DNA from: an uncultured beta proteobacterium
GTDB lineage: Bacteria; Pseudomonadota; Gammaproteobacteria; Burkholderiales; SG8-39
NCBI GenBank assembly: GCA_902826155.1
Contig: CADEDU010000087.1
Location: forward strand, 4,190-12,690
Direction: 5' to 3'
DNA: 8,501 bases
The notes below the pieces were generated by a model. That model saw nothing but the letters and a program-made list of their open reading frames with translations. It made no database searches and had not been told where the DNA came from. How positions within the stretch are numbered: the first letter of the stretch is position 1; the number at the start of each line of letters is the position of its first letter. Shown piece after piece: positions 1 to 6,631 of this stretch. Made by a program: the position numbers and the translations under genes.

Positions 1-630
1 CATACCGGCCTGGTGTGCCCGATGGATCGGGCCAACGTCGACACCGACGCGATCATCCCGAAGCAGTTCCTGAAATCGATCAAGCGCTCCGGCTTCGGGC
101 CCAACCTGTTCGATGCATGGCGGTATCTCGATATCGGCGAGCCTGATCGCGACAACACCAACCGCCCGCTCAATCCGGACTTCGTGCTGAACCAGCCGCG
201 CTACAAGGGCGCCTCGATCATGCTGGCGCGCAAGAACTTCGGTTGCGGATCGAGCCGCGAGCATGCGCCATGGGCGTTGGCCGACTACGGTTTTCGCGCG
301 GTCATCGCACCGTCATTCGGCGAGATCTTCTTCAACAACTCGTTCAAGAACGGCTTCCTGCCGATCGTGCTGTCCGATCTGGAGGTCGATCATCTGTTCC
401 ATGCGGTCGCGGCGTTCCCCGGCTACAAGCTCACGATCGATCTGTCGGCGCAGACCGTCAATCTTCCCGACGGCAATGTCTACAAATTCGAGATCGACAA
501 CTTCCGCAAGTACTGTCTGCTCAACGGACTGGACGAGATCGGCCTCACGCTGCGACACGCCGACACCATCCGTTCGTTCGAGGAGAAGCGGCGTACGCAG
601 CAGCCGTGGTTCTTCGGGCTGGGCAGCTGA
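1..630 (+). CDS. leuD: 3-isopropylmalate dehydratase small subunit (5'-truncated by window edge)
   Basis: Small (swivel-domain) subunit of isopropylmalate isomerase. With the iron-sulfur subunit LeuC it interconverts 2- and 3-isopropylmalate in cytoplasmic leucine synthesis. The frame is open from base 1, where it reads HTGLV, and runs to TGA at 628-630, giving 209 visible codons. Family members usually begin only a few residues before HTGLV, so nearly the whole protein is present and the true start lies just outside the window. Visible signatures are [17 protein letters not shown] near the N-terminus and [13 protein letters not shown] (nt 241-279), the conserved substrate-recognition loop region, followed by [17 protein letters not shown]. 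The GTG at 13 is an internal Val codon and not the start. leuB begins 11 nt downstream, so the two are almost certainly co-transcribed. leuC is expected immediately upstream but cannot be seen. Confidence 0.97.
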   Translation, partial: HTGLVCPMDRANVDTDAIIPKQFLKSIKRSGFGPNLFDAWRYLDIGEPDRDNTNRPLNPDFVLNQPRYKGASIMLARKNFGCGSSREHAPWALADYGFRAVIAPSFGEIFFNNSFKNGFLPIVLSDLEVDHLFHAVAAFPGYKLTIDLSAQTVNLPDGNVYKFEIDNFRKYCLLNGLDEIGLTLRHADTIRSFEEKRRTQQPWFFGLGS

Positions 631-641
631 GCGAGGCATCC

Positions 642-1706
642 ATGAAAGTAGCGGTATTGGCAGGCGACGGAATCGGGCCGGAGATCATTCGCGAGGCGCT
701 CAAAGTGCTCAAGGCGCTGGGCCGCGATGGCCTGCGCCTGGAGATGGAAGAGGCGCCAGTCGGCGGTGCCGGGTACGACGCGGCGGGTGATCCGCTGCCG
801 GAAGCCACGCTCAAGCTGGCTCGGCAGTCCGATGCGATCCTGTTCGGCTCGGTCGGCGGCTGGCAGTACGACAAGCTGCCGCGCGCGAAGCGTCCGGAGC
901 AGGCGATCCTGGGTTTGCGCAAGCAGCTGAGCCTGTTCGCCAACCTGCGGCCGGCGATGGTGTTCCCGGAGTTGGCCGGTGCTTCCACACTGCGGCCGGA
1001 AGTCGTGGCCGGCATGGACATCATGATCCTGCGCGAGCTGACCGGCGACATCTACTTCGGTGAACCGCGCGGTGTCCGCACGCTGCCCAGCGGCGAGCGC
1101 GAAGGCTTCAACACCATGCGCTACAGCGAATCGGAGGTCCGGCGCATCGTGCGCGCCGGCTTCGGCATCGCATTGAAGCGCGGCAAGAAGCTGTGCTCGG
1201 TCGACAAGATGAACGTGCTGGAGACCAGTGAGCTGTGGCGCGAAGTTGCGATCGACGTGGCCAAGGAATTTCCGCAGGTCGAGCTGTCGCACATGTACGT
1301 GGACAACGCCGCGATGCAGCTGGTGCGCAATCCCAAGCAGTTCGATGTGATCGTCACCGGGAACATGTTCGGCGACATCCTGTCCGACGAAGCATCGATG
1401 CTCACCGGCTCGATCGGCATGCTGCCGTCGGCCTCGCTCGACGCCAACAACAAGGGCCTGTACGAGCCGATTCACGGCTCGGCGCCCGATATCGCAGGCA
1501 AGGGCGTGGCCAATCCGCTGGCAACGATTCTCTCGGCCGCGATGATGTTGCGCTATACGTTCAATCAGGACGCTGCTGCCGATCGGATCGAGGGCGCTGT
1601 GAAGAAGGTGCTGGCGCAGGGATTGCGCACGGCCGACATCGCCGAACCGGGCAAGGGTACGGTCGGCACAGTGCAGATGGGCGATGCCGTGGTGGCAGCG
1701 CTGTAG
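642..1706 (+). CDS. leuB: 3-isopropylmalate dehydrogenase
   Basis: NAD-dependent oxidative decarboxylation of 3-isopropylmalate to the precursor of 2-ketoisocaproate, the third step of leucine synthesis; cytoplasmic, dimeric family. The protein is 354 residues, normal for LeuB. The start at ATG 642 gives the canonical N-terminus [15 protein letters not shown]; the frame is open further upstream only because it overlaps leuD out of frame. Catalytic residues expected for the family are visible: Tyr138 in [10 protein letters not shown], Lys189 in SVDKMNVLE, Asp221 in YVDNAAM, and Asp245 and Asp249 in [10 protein letters not shown]. The NAD-binding loop [15 protein letters not shown] is intact. 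The purine-rich stretch GAGCGAGG just before the start is a plausible but weak ribosome binding site. The 11-nt gap after leuD suggests an operon with translational coupling. Nothing looks broken. Confidence 0.98.
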   Translation: MKVAVLAGDGIGPEIIREALKVLKALGRDGLRLEMEEAPVGGAGYDAAGDPLPEATLKLARQSDAILFGSVGGWQYDKLPRAKRPEQAILGLRKQLSLFANLRPAMVFPELAGASTLRPEVVAGMDIMILRELTGDIYFGEPRGVRTLPSGEREGFNTMRYSESEVRRIVRAGFGIALKRGKKLCSVDKMNVLETSELWREVAIDVAKEFPQVELSHMYVDNAAMQLVRNPKQFDVIVTGNMFGDILSDEASMLTGSIGMLPSASLDANNKGLYEPIHGSAPDIAGKGVANPLATILSAAMMLRYTFNQDAAADRIEGAVKKVLAQGLRTADIAEPGKGTVGTVQMGDAVVAAL

Positions 1707-1766
1707 GACGAATTCCGAATTCCAGTTGGTTCTTCGTTAGAGTTTTTCTTTCTGTCGAGGCGTGCG
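1707..1766 (+). other. leuB-asd spacer with tandem GAATTC and ribosome binding site
   Basis: This 60-nt spacer is clearly richer in A/T than its surroundings. It starts with two tandem 7-mers, GAATTCC GAATTCC (1710-1723), and has a pyrimidine-rich stretch (about 1742-1755). GAGG at 1757-1760 lies 6 nt before the asd ATG and is a good Shine-Dalgarno match. No convincing -35/-10 pair and no hairpin before the T-rich stretch could be found, so read-through transcription from leuB into asd is the simplest view. Confidence 0.6.
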
Positions 1767-2921
1767 ATGTTGCGAGTCGGTTTTGTCGGTTGGCGTGGAA
1801 TGGTCGGATCGGTGCTCATGCAGCGGATGCGCGAGGAGCGCGATTTCGATTTCATCGACCCGGTGTTCTTCACCACCTCGAACGTCGGCGGTAAAGGTCC
1901 CGCGATCGGCAAGGACGTGCCCGCACTGCTCGATGCCAACGACATCGATGCGCTGCGACGCTGCGACGTGGTGATCACCTGCCAGGGCGGGGACTACACC
2001 AACGAGATCCATCCGAGGATCCGGGCCGCCGGCTGGAACGGCTACTGGATCGATGCGGCTTCGGCGCTGCGCATGAAGAAGGACGCGGTCATCATCCTCG
2101 ATCCCGTGAATCTGCAGGTGATCAAGGACGCTTTCGCGCGGGGCACGCGCGATTTCATCGGCGGCAATTGCACGGTGAGCCTGATGCTGATGGGGTTGCA
2201 CGGACTGTTCAAAGCCGGGGTGGTCGAGTGGCTCACTGCGATGACCTACCAGGCCGCATCCGGTGCGGGTGCGCAGCACATGCGCGAATTGCTCGCGCAG
2301 ATGGGCGCAGCCCACGCCGCCAGCAGCGCGCTGCTGGCCGATCCGGCTTCGGCGATTCTCGATGTCGACCGTCGCGTGACCGAGACGCTGCGAAGCGAAT
2401 CCTTGCCGCGCGAGCAGTTCGGCGTGCCGCTGGCAGGCAGTCTGATTCCGTGGATCGACAAGGACCTGGGCAACGGCCAGAGCCGCGAGGAGTGGAAAGC
2501 CGAGGCTGAGGGCAACAAGATCCTCGGGCGCGAGGCGCAGCCGATCCCGATGGACGGGCTGTGCGTGCGAATCGGTGCCATGCGCTGCCACAGCCAGGCG
2601 GTGACGCTTAAACTCACTCGTGATCTGCCGATCGACGAGATCCACGAGATCCTGGCCCAAGGAAACCAATGGGTGAAAGTGGTGCCAAACCGCCGGGACG
2701 ACTCGATCGCCGCACTCAACCCCGCCGTCGTGAGTGGAACGTTGACGGTCCCTGTGGGAAGAGTCAGAAAATTGTCGATGGGGGCGGAATTTGTCTCCGC
2801 TTTCACAGTTGGCGACCAGTTACTATGGGGGGCTGCGGAACCTTTGCGACGCATGTTGCGGATCGTCCTTGACGGAACGCGCGCGCGCACCTCTCCGAAG
2901 TCCGCGCGCGCTGCAGCCTGA
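1767..2921 (+). CDS. asd: Aspartate-semialdehyde dehydrogenase
   Basis: NADPH-dependent reductive dephosphorylation of aspartyl phosphate to aspartate semialdehyde, the branch point to lysine/diaminopimelate, threonine and methionine; cytoplasmic. The start at ATG 1767 has GAGG 6 nt upstream and gives the family N-terminus [18 protein letters not shown] with the nucleotide-binding glycine loop at residues 8-14. The catalytic cysteine is Cys135 in [11 protein letters not shown], and the active-site histidine is His275 in RCHSQ. Also conserved are [38 protein letters not shown] and [17 protein letters not shown]. It belongs to the long gammaproteobacterial/betaproteobacterial Asd type, normally about 370 residues. 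At 384 residues it carries an extra basic C-terminal tail of about 15 residues after the usual LRRMLR end. Codon use shifts over about 2655-2870 (AGA, GGA, TTA, CTA), unlike the rest of the gene. The gene is probably transcribed with leuD and leuB. Confidence 0.98.
   Translation: MLRVGFVGWRGMVGSVLMQRMREERDFDFIDPVFFTTSNVGGKGPAIGKDVPALLDANDIDALRRCDVVITCQGGDYTNEIHPRIRAAGWNGYWIDAASALRMKKDAVIILDPVNLQVIKDAFARGTRDFIGGNCTVSLMLMGLHGLFKAGVVEWLTAMTYQAASGAGAQHMRELLAQMGAAHAASSALLADPASAILDVDRRVTETLRSESLPREQFGVPLAGSLIPWIDKDLGNGQSREEWKAEAEGNKILGREAQPIPMDGLCVRIGAMRCHSQAVTLKLTRDLPIDEIHEILAQGNQWVKVVPNRRDDSIAALNPAVVSGTLTVPVGRVRKLSMGAEFVSAFTVGDQLLWGAAEPLRRMLRIVLDGTRARTSPKSARAAA
2880..2911 (+). repeat. GC-alternating inverted repeat at the 3' end of asd
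   Basis: Two runs of alternating C and G lie inside the last codons of asd: 2878-2888 and 2903-2911. GCGCG-type arms at 2880-2888 and 2903-2911 can pair as a 9-bp stem around a 14-nt loop. No T tract follows, so this is not a standard intrinsic terminator. It encodes part of the unusual Asd C-terminal tail (RAR...SAR). It could be a transcript hairpin or simply a GC-rich low-complexity stretch. Confidence 0.5.
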
Positions 2922-2948
2922 TCCGCGTGTGCGTTTCCGGCTCGTTGT

Positions 2949-2967
2949 CCGGCAGGTGGCCTGCTGG
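2949..2967 (+). other. Strong hairpin between asd and fimV, possible asd transcript end
   Basis: CCGGCAGG (2949-2956) and CCTGCTGG (2960-2967) form an 8-bp stem, with one G-T wobble, closed by a 3-nt TGG loop. The hairpin sits 27 nt after the asd stop and well before the fimV promoter. It lacks a following T run, so classical intrinsic termination is doubtful. It could protect the mRNA 3' end or assist Rho-dependent termination. The pairing is seen directly; any function is inferred. Confidence 0.45.
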
Positions 2968-3027
2968 CTCGTGCGGTCGTGTCCCTGGTATCGCCGGCAG
3001 CGTGTCATGGTGATACTTGGGATTAGC

Positions 3028-3056
3028 TTGCCACTGTAAGGTATTGATGTTATGTT
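3028..3056 (+). promoter_or_regulatory. Predicted sigma-70-type promoter of fimV (extended -10)
   Basis: TTGCCA (3028-3033, 5 of 6 matches to TTGACA) and TATGTT (3051-3056, 4 of 6 to TATAAT) are separated by exactly 17 nt. A TG at 3048-3049 sits one base before the -10 hexamer, which is the extended -10 arrangement. The stretch 3011-3062 is visibly A/T-richer than the rest of the window. Transcription would start near 3063 and give a leader of roughly 28 nt before the fimV GTG. This would let fimV be transcribed apart from the leu-asd genes. Confidence 0.65.
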
Positions 3057-3079
3057 GCTTAACCTTCCCTTGCGTGCGT

Positions 3080-3090
3080 AGGGGCAAATC
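3080..3090 (+). promoter_or_regulatory. Ribosome binding site of fimV deciding a GTG start
   Basis: AGGGG (3080-3084) lies 6 nt before GTG 3091. This spacing, and the signal peptide that follows directly, support GTG 3091 as the start. The next codons (GGT AAA AAA CTA AAT CAA) are A/T-rich, as is common at the beginning of well-translated genes. Confidence 0.75.
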
Positions 3091-5751
3091 GTGGGTAAAA
3101 AACTAAATCAAGCGCTCTTGGTTGGTCTTCTGGCTGCTGCGCCGCTAGCCGTCGTTAATGCAGCCGGATTGGGCCGACTGGATCCGGGTTCGCTGTCCCG
3201 GCTGGGTCAACCACTTCGCGCGGAAGTCGAAGTCGTCAACATTCAGCGCGGTGAGCTCGAATCGATGACGGCGAAGCTGGCTTCGCCCGAGGCCTATAAA
3301 CAGGCGAACATCGAGTACTCGCCGGCGTTGCAGAACATCCGCTTTGCCATCGAGCGTCGTCCGAATGGACGTGCGGTGATCGTCATGACCACGCCGACGC
3401 CTGTGAACGACCCGTTCATGGACGTCCTGGTGGAGTTGTCGTGGGCCAACGGCCGGTTGATCCGCGAGTACACGTTCCTGCTCGATCCGGCCGAATTCAA
3501 GCCGCCGACGACTGCCGCGCAGGTTGAGCCGCCTAAAGCGGCAGCCCCGCGTCCGGCGGAGACGCCGCGTGCGGCTGCGCCAGCTCCGGCGCCTGTTCCC
3601 GCCCCGGCACCGGCACCGGTCGAAACGCCAGCTCCAGCTGCTGCCGCCGCGCCGGCACCTACTCCGGCGCCCGCACCAGCCCCCGCTGCCGCGGTGCGTC
3701 CCGCACCCGCCGGTGGCGCCACGCACCGCGTTGCGCCTGGCGACACGCTCGCCGGAATCGCACAGCGTTACGCGCAACCGGGTGTGACGCTGCAGCAGAT
3801 GCTTGCGGCGCTCTATCAGGCCAACCAGGATGCCTTCGTTGGCCGCAACATGAACCGGCTGCGCGCCGGTCGTGTGCTCACGATTCCGGATAGCGTCGCG
3901 GCGCAATCCGTGCCCGCGCCTGAAGCCAATAACGTCGTCATCGCGCACACGCAGGAGTGGAACGCGTATCGCGCACAGGTGGCGGCGGCGGTTGCCGGAG
4001 CCCCGGCGCGTCAAGCCGCGGGACAAGCGGCGGGCGGACGGATTACCGCGCGCGTCAACGAGCCTCCGGCGCCCGGACAAGACCGCCTGCAGATCGCCCA
4101 GGGTGGTGGCCCCACCGCGGGCGACGATACGGCTGCGCGTGAACGTGCGTTGAAAGACGCGCAATCGCGCGTTGCAGCCCTCGAGAAAAACGTCAAAGAC
4201 CTCGAACGACTGCTTGAGCTGAAGAATCAGGAACTGGCGCGCGTCCAGACTGCCGCCAGCAAGGCTGCCAAGGCTGCACCTGCCCCGAAGGCCGAACCGC
4301 CCAAACCCGAACCGGCACCGAAAGTCGAGCCGGTGGCGAAGGCGGAGCCAGCGCCGAAAGTCGAGGCGCCGAAGGTTGAAGTAGCCAAGGTGGAGCCGCC
4401 GAAAGTCGAACCACCCAAGGTCGAGCCGCCAAAGGTTGAGGCACCGAAGATCGAGCCACCCAAGGTGGAGGCTCCGAAAATCGAGGCGCCGAAAGTCGAA
4501 GCACCCAAGCCCGAACCGGTGCAGCCACCGGCTCCCGTGGCCGTTGCGCCGAAACCTGCTCCCGCCCCGGCGCCCGCGCCCGCGGCTGAGACCGGAATCC
4601 TCGACGACATTTCGAGCTTCATCGGTGACAACCTGCTCTACGTCGGTGGCGGTGCCGCCGGCCTGCTGGCCCTGGCTGGCGGTCTGGTTGCGATGCGTCG
4701 ACGCAAGCAGGCACAGCTGCAGGACAGCCTGATCGCTTCCACGCCATCCGATGCGAGTTCGGTGTTCGGCTCCACGGGCGGTCGCAGCGTCGATACCGGC
4801 AACTCGATGCAGACCGACTTCAGCCAGGCCGGGATCGGTGCGATCGATACCGACGAGGTCGATCCGGTGGCCGAGGCCGATGTGTACATGGCTTACGGTC
4901 GCGATGCGCAGGCCGAGGAGATCCTCAAGGAAGCCCTGCAGAAAGATCCGAACCGCCACGCGGTGCGAGTGAAGCTGCTGGAGATCTATGCCGCGCGCAA
5001 AGACGTGAAGGCATTCGAAACCACGGCCAACGAACTGCAGGTCGCAACCGGCGGCCAGGGTCCGGAGTGGGACAAAGCCGCGGCAATGGGCGCGCAGATC
5101 GATCCGACCAATCCGCTGTACGCGATGCACCAGGGCCCGTCCTCGGTGACCGGAGCGTTTGCGGGGGGCGCGATTGCCACGGCGGGCGCGGTGGCGGCAG
5201 CGGGTGCGGCTGACGTTTCCGATGCGATCGGCGACCTCTCGGCTCCGCCTGCCCTCGATCTCAGCTTGGAAGCCACCGGCCGGATTTCGAGCAATCCGCC
5301 GGAGATCGCGCTGGATACGGGTGCGCCCTCGAAGCTCCCCGACGTCGGCTTCGACCTGAATCTGGGCGAAACGACCGCCACTGGCGAGGCGCCCAAGATG
5401 TCCTCGCCGCAGGATTTCGCGATCGATCTCGAGATCACCGGAACCTCCGGGAAGGTCCCGATGCCCAGCTCGAACGTGATCGAGTTCGACCTCGGCACTG
5501 CACAGGCGCCGGGCACCAAGCCCAGCGTCGATCTGGGTGGCATCAGTCTCGACCTGGGCACGCCTTCGGTACCTGCGGACAACGCGGGCGATGCGCATTG
5601 GCAGGAGGTAGCTACCAAGCTTGATCTGGCGAAGGCCTACCACGAGATGGGTGACCGTGAAGGCGCCAAGGAGCTGTTGGGCGAGGTGCTGAAGGAAGGC
5701 GACGGCGCGCAACAGCAACAGGCGCGCAAGATGCTCGATACCATCGGCTGA
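3091..5751 (+). CDS. fimV: FimV/HubP-family polar scaffold protein with LysM domain
   Basis: Single-pass inner-membrane protein of the FimV/HubP family. Relatives bind peptidoglycan and organise the cell pole, supporting type IV pilus assembly, twitching or flagellar placement. It has 886 residues and starts at GTG. Domains in order: signal peptide 1-24 (KK, hydrophobic core, VNA|AGLG cleavage); FimV N-terminal domain about 25-136 (LGQPLRAEVEV, ending LLDPAEF); Pro/Ala linker 137-210; LysM about 211-267 (HRVAPGDTLAGIA to LTIPD); a conserved stretch about 280-300 (NNVVIAHTQEWNAYR); coiled coil about 345-390; Lys-x-Glu-Pro repeats 400-477; transmembrane segment about 514-535 followed by RRRK, which places the C-terminus inside; cytoplasmic TPR-like region about 591-670 (VDPVAEADVYMAYGRDAQAEEIL); acidic linker with repeated Asp-Leu motifs 722-823; FimV C-terminal domain 837-886 (KLDLAKAYHEMGDREGAKELL). 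A hydrophobic Ala/Gly stretch at 690-707 is odd. It has its own predicted promoter and terminator. Whether this organism makes pili cannot be seen here. Confidence 0.95.
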   Translation: MGKKLNQALLVGLLAAAPLAVVNAAGLGRLDPGSLSRLGQPLRAEVEVVNIQRGELESMTAKLASPEAYKQANIEYSPALQNIRFAIERRPNGRAVIVMTTPTPVNDPFMDVLVELSWANGRLIREYTFLLDPAEFKPPTTAAQVEPPKAAAPRPAETPRAAAPAPAPVPAPAPAPVETPAPAAAAAPAPTPAPAPAPAAAVRPAPAGGATHRVAPGDTLAGIAQRYAQPGVTLQQMLAALYQANQDAFVGRNMNRLRAGRVLTIPDSVAAQSVPAPEANNVVIAHTQEWNAYRAQVAAAVAGAPARQAAGQAAGGRITARVNEPPAPGQDRLQIAQGGGPTAGDDTAARERALKDAQSRVAALEKNVKDLERLLELKNQELARVQTAASKAAKAAPAPKAEPPKPEPAPKVEPVAKAEPAPKVEAPKVEVAKVEPPKVEPPKVEPPKVEAPKIEPPKVEAPKIEAPKVEAPKPEPVQPPAPVAVAPKPAPAPAPAPAAETGILDDISSFIGDNLLYVGGGAAGLLALAGGLVAMRRRKQAQLQDSLIASTPSDASSVFGSTGGRSVDTGNSMQTDFSQAGIGAIDTDEVDPVAEADVYMAYGRDAQAEEILKEALQKDPNRHAVRVKLLEIYAARKDVKAFETTANELQVATGGQGPEWDKAAAMGAQIDPTNPLYAMHQGPSSVTGAFAGGAIATAGAVAAAGAADVSDAIGDLSAPPALDLSLEATGRISSNPPEIALDTGAPSKLPDVGFDLNLGETTATGEAPKMSSPQDFAIDLEITGTSGKVPMPSSNVIEFDLGTAQAPGTKPSVDLGGISLDLGTPSVPADNAGDAHWQEVATKLDLAKAYHEMGDREGAKELLGEVLKEGDGAQQQQARKMLDTIG
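4288..4521 (+). repeat. Lys-x-Glu-Pro repeat region within fimV
   Basis: About 15 units of a short repeat K-[V/I/A/P]-E-[P/A/V]-x encode residues 400-477. The first units are spaced 15 or 18 nt apart (lysine codons at 4288, 4303, 4321, 4339). From 4357 onward the period is a strict 15 nt (4357, 4372, 4387, 4402, 4417, 4432, 4447, 4462, 4477, 4492, 4507). No two of the ten 15-nt units from 4357 to 4506 are identical: Lys alternates AAA/AAG, Val uses GTC/GTG/GTT, and Pro uses CCG/CCA/CCC. The repeat lies in the periplasmic part, between coiled coil and membrane, and resembles the Glu-Pro/Lys-Pro spacer of TonB in composition. Confidence 0.9.
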
Positions 5752-5786
5752 TCGCGTCGCTGCAGGCGATTCGCCGCCTCATCCGG

Positions 5787-5824
5787 ACGCCCGAGCGGCT
5801 TAGCGCTCGGGCGTTCTGCTTTCT
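5787..5824 (+). terminator. Intrinsic terminator after fimV
   Basis: ACGCCCGAGCG (5787-5797) and CGCTCGGGCGT (5804-5814) form a perfect 11-bp stem around a 6-nt loop, GCTTAG. A T-rich tail, TTCTGCTTTCT (5814-5824), follows. It lies 36 nt after the fimV stop and should end most fimV transcripts. The tail is interrupted by C and G, so some read-through into truA is possible. On the opposite strand there is no matching T tract, so it looks one-directional. Confidence 0.85.
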
Positions 5825-5842
5825 GCCGCGCGACAATCGCTC

Positions 5843-6631
5843 ATGCGCTTCGCAATCGGGGTCTCCTACGACGGCAGTTCTTTCGACGGCTGGCAATCGC
5901 AGCCCTCGGGCCGCGCGGTGCAGGATCATCTGGAGCGGGCGCTTGCGCAGATCGCCGGAGCGGACGTGCGCGTCGCAGGCGCCGGCCGGACCGACGCAGG
6001 CGTGCATGCCGTCGGTCAAGTGGCGCACTTCGACACATTGGCGGTGCGACCGGATACGGCGTGGGTGCGAGGCACGAACAGCAATCTGCCCAGCGGAATC
6101 TCGGTCACCTGGGTGCAACCGGTCGACGAGCGATTCCATGCGCGATTCGCCGCACGATCGCGCACCTACCACTATCTGCTGCGCGTGAGTGCGGTGCGGC
6201 CGGCCTTGTTTGCGCAGCAACTGGGCTGGTTTCATCTGCCGCTCGAACTGCGGCGCATGCAGGAGGCGGCGGCCATGCTCGTCGGCAGCCATGACTTCAC
6301 GAGCTTTCGCGCCGCGGGTTGTCAGGCGAAAACGCCGGTGCGGCTCATGCACGAGGCGCGCGTGATCCAATCCGGCGAGACGTTCGTCATGCGCTTTCGG
6401 GCCGATGCATTTCTGCACCACATGGTGCGCAACATCGTCGGCGCTCTGGTGATGATCGGCAAGGGCGGCGAACCGGTGAGCTGGATGGGCGAACTGCTTC
6501 AGGCCAAAGACCGCAGGCTCGGGGCGCCGACATTCGCCCCTGACGGGCTTTATCTGAGTGAAGTTGAGTACGATCCGGACTGGGCGCTACCACCTGCGCC
6601 TGTGCCGCTGCCGGGTTTTCCATGGCTTTGA
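5843..6631 (+). CDS. truA: tRNA pseudouridine(38-40) synthase TruA
   Basis: Converts uridines 38, 39 and 40 in the anticodon arm of many tRNAs to pseudouridine; cytoplasmic homodimer in the family. The protein is 262 residues, a normal length. The catalytic aspartate is Asp51 in GRTDAGVHAVGQVAHFD. Other family motifs are YDGSSFDGWQSQ near the N-terminus, RSRTYHYLL with Tyr109, SHDFTSFRA, and FRADAFLHHMVRNIVG (185-200). ATG 5843 is the only reasonable start: the frame has a TAG at 5801 with no ATG, GTG or TTG codon between them, and the conserved motif begins by residue 9. No Shine-Dalgarno sequence precedes it, and the fimV terminator ends just 18 nt upstream. Its 3' end overlaps trpF by 10 nt. 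TruA modification of tRNA is known to affect attenuation of amino-acid operons in enteric bacteria, which makes its position between leu and trp genes of note. Confidence 0.98.
   Translation: MRFAIGVSYDGSSFDGWQSQPSGRAVQDHLERALAQIAGADVRVAGAGRTDAGVHAVGQVAHFDTLAVRPDTAWVRGTNSNLPSGISVTWVQPVDERFHARFAARSRTYHYLLRVSAVRPALFAQQLGWFHLPLELRRMQEAAAMLVGSHDFTSFRAAGCQAKTPVRLMHEARVIQSGETFVMRFRADAFLHHMVRNIVGALVMIGKGGEPVSWMGELLQAKDRRLGAPTFAPDGLYLSEVEYDPDWALPPAPVPLPGFPWL

Noticed and set aside
243..641. Upstream extension of leuB to the first start-like codon in frame
   Set aside because: This stretch is out-of-frame leuD sequence, and LeuB homologues start at [15 protein letters not shown] (ATG 642).
480..1475. 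A 331-codon minus-strand frame across leuD and leuB
   Set aside because: Shadow of conserved leuD and leuB codons; no family motif, and the product is rich in His, Arg and Gln as expected for an antisense frame.
1707..1766. A promoter or intrinsic terminator in the leuB-asd spacer
   Set aside because: The best -10-like hexamer (TAGAGT, 1738-1743) has no acceptable -35 at 16-18 nt, and no GC-rich stem precedes the T-rich stretch.
2791..3039. A small + strand open frame crossing the end of asd and the spacer
   Set aside because: Most of it overlaps conserved asd codons in another frame, and it has no ribosome binding site or recognisable protein.
4288..4521. CRISPR-like or mobile repeat array
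   Set aside because: The 15-nt period keeps the fimV reading frame, there are no spacers, and units vary at synonymous positions, so it is a protein repeat.
3145..5718. An 857-codon open frame on the minus strand covering almost all of fimV
   Set aside because: It mirrors fimV codon use in GC-rich DNA, gives Arg-rich low-complexity protein with no recognisable domain, and fimV on the + strand has clear domains over the same bases.
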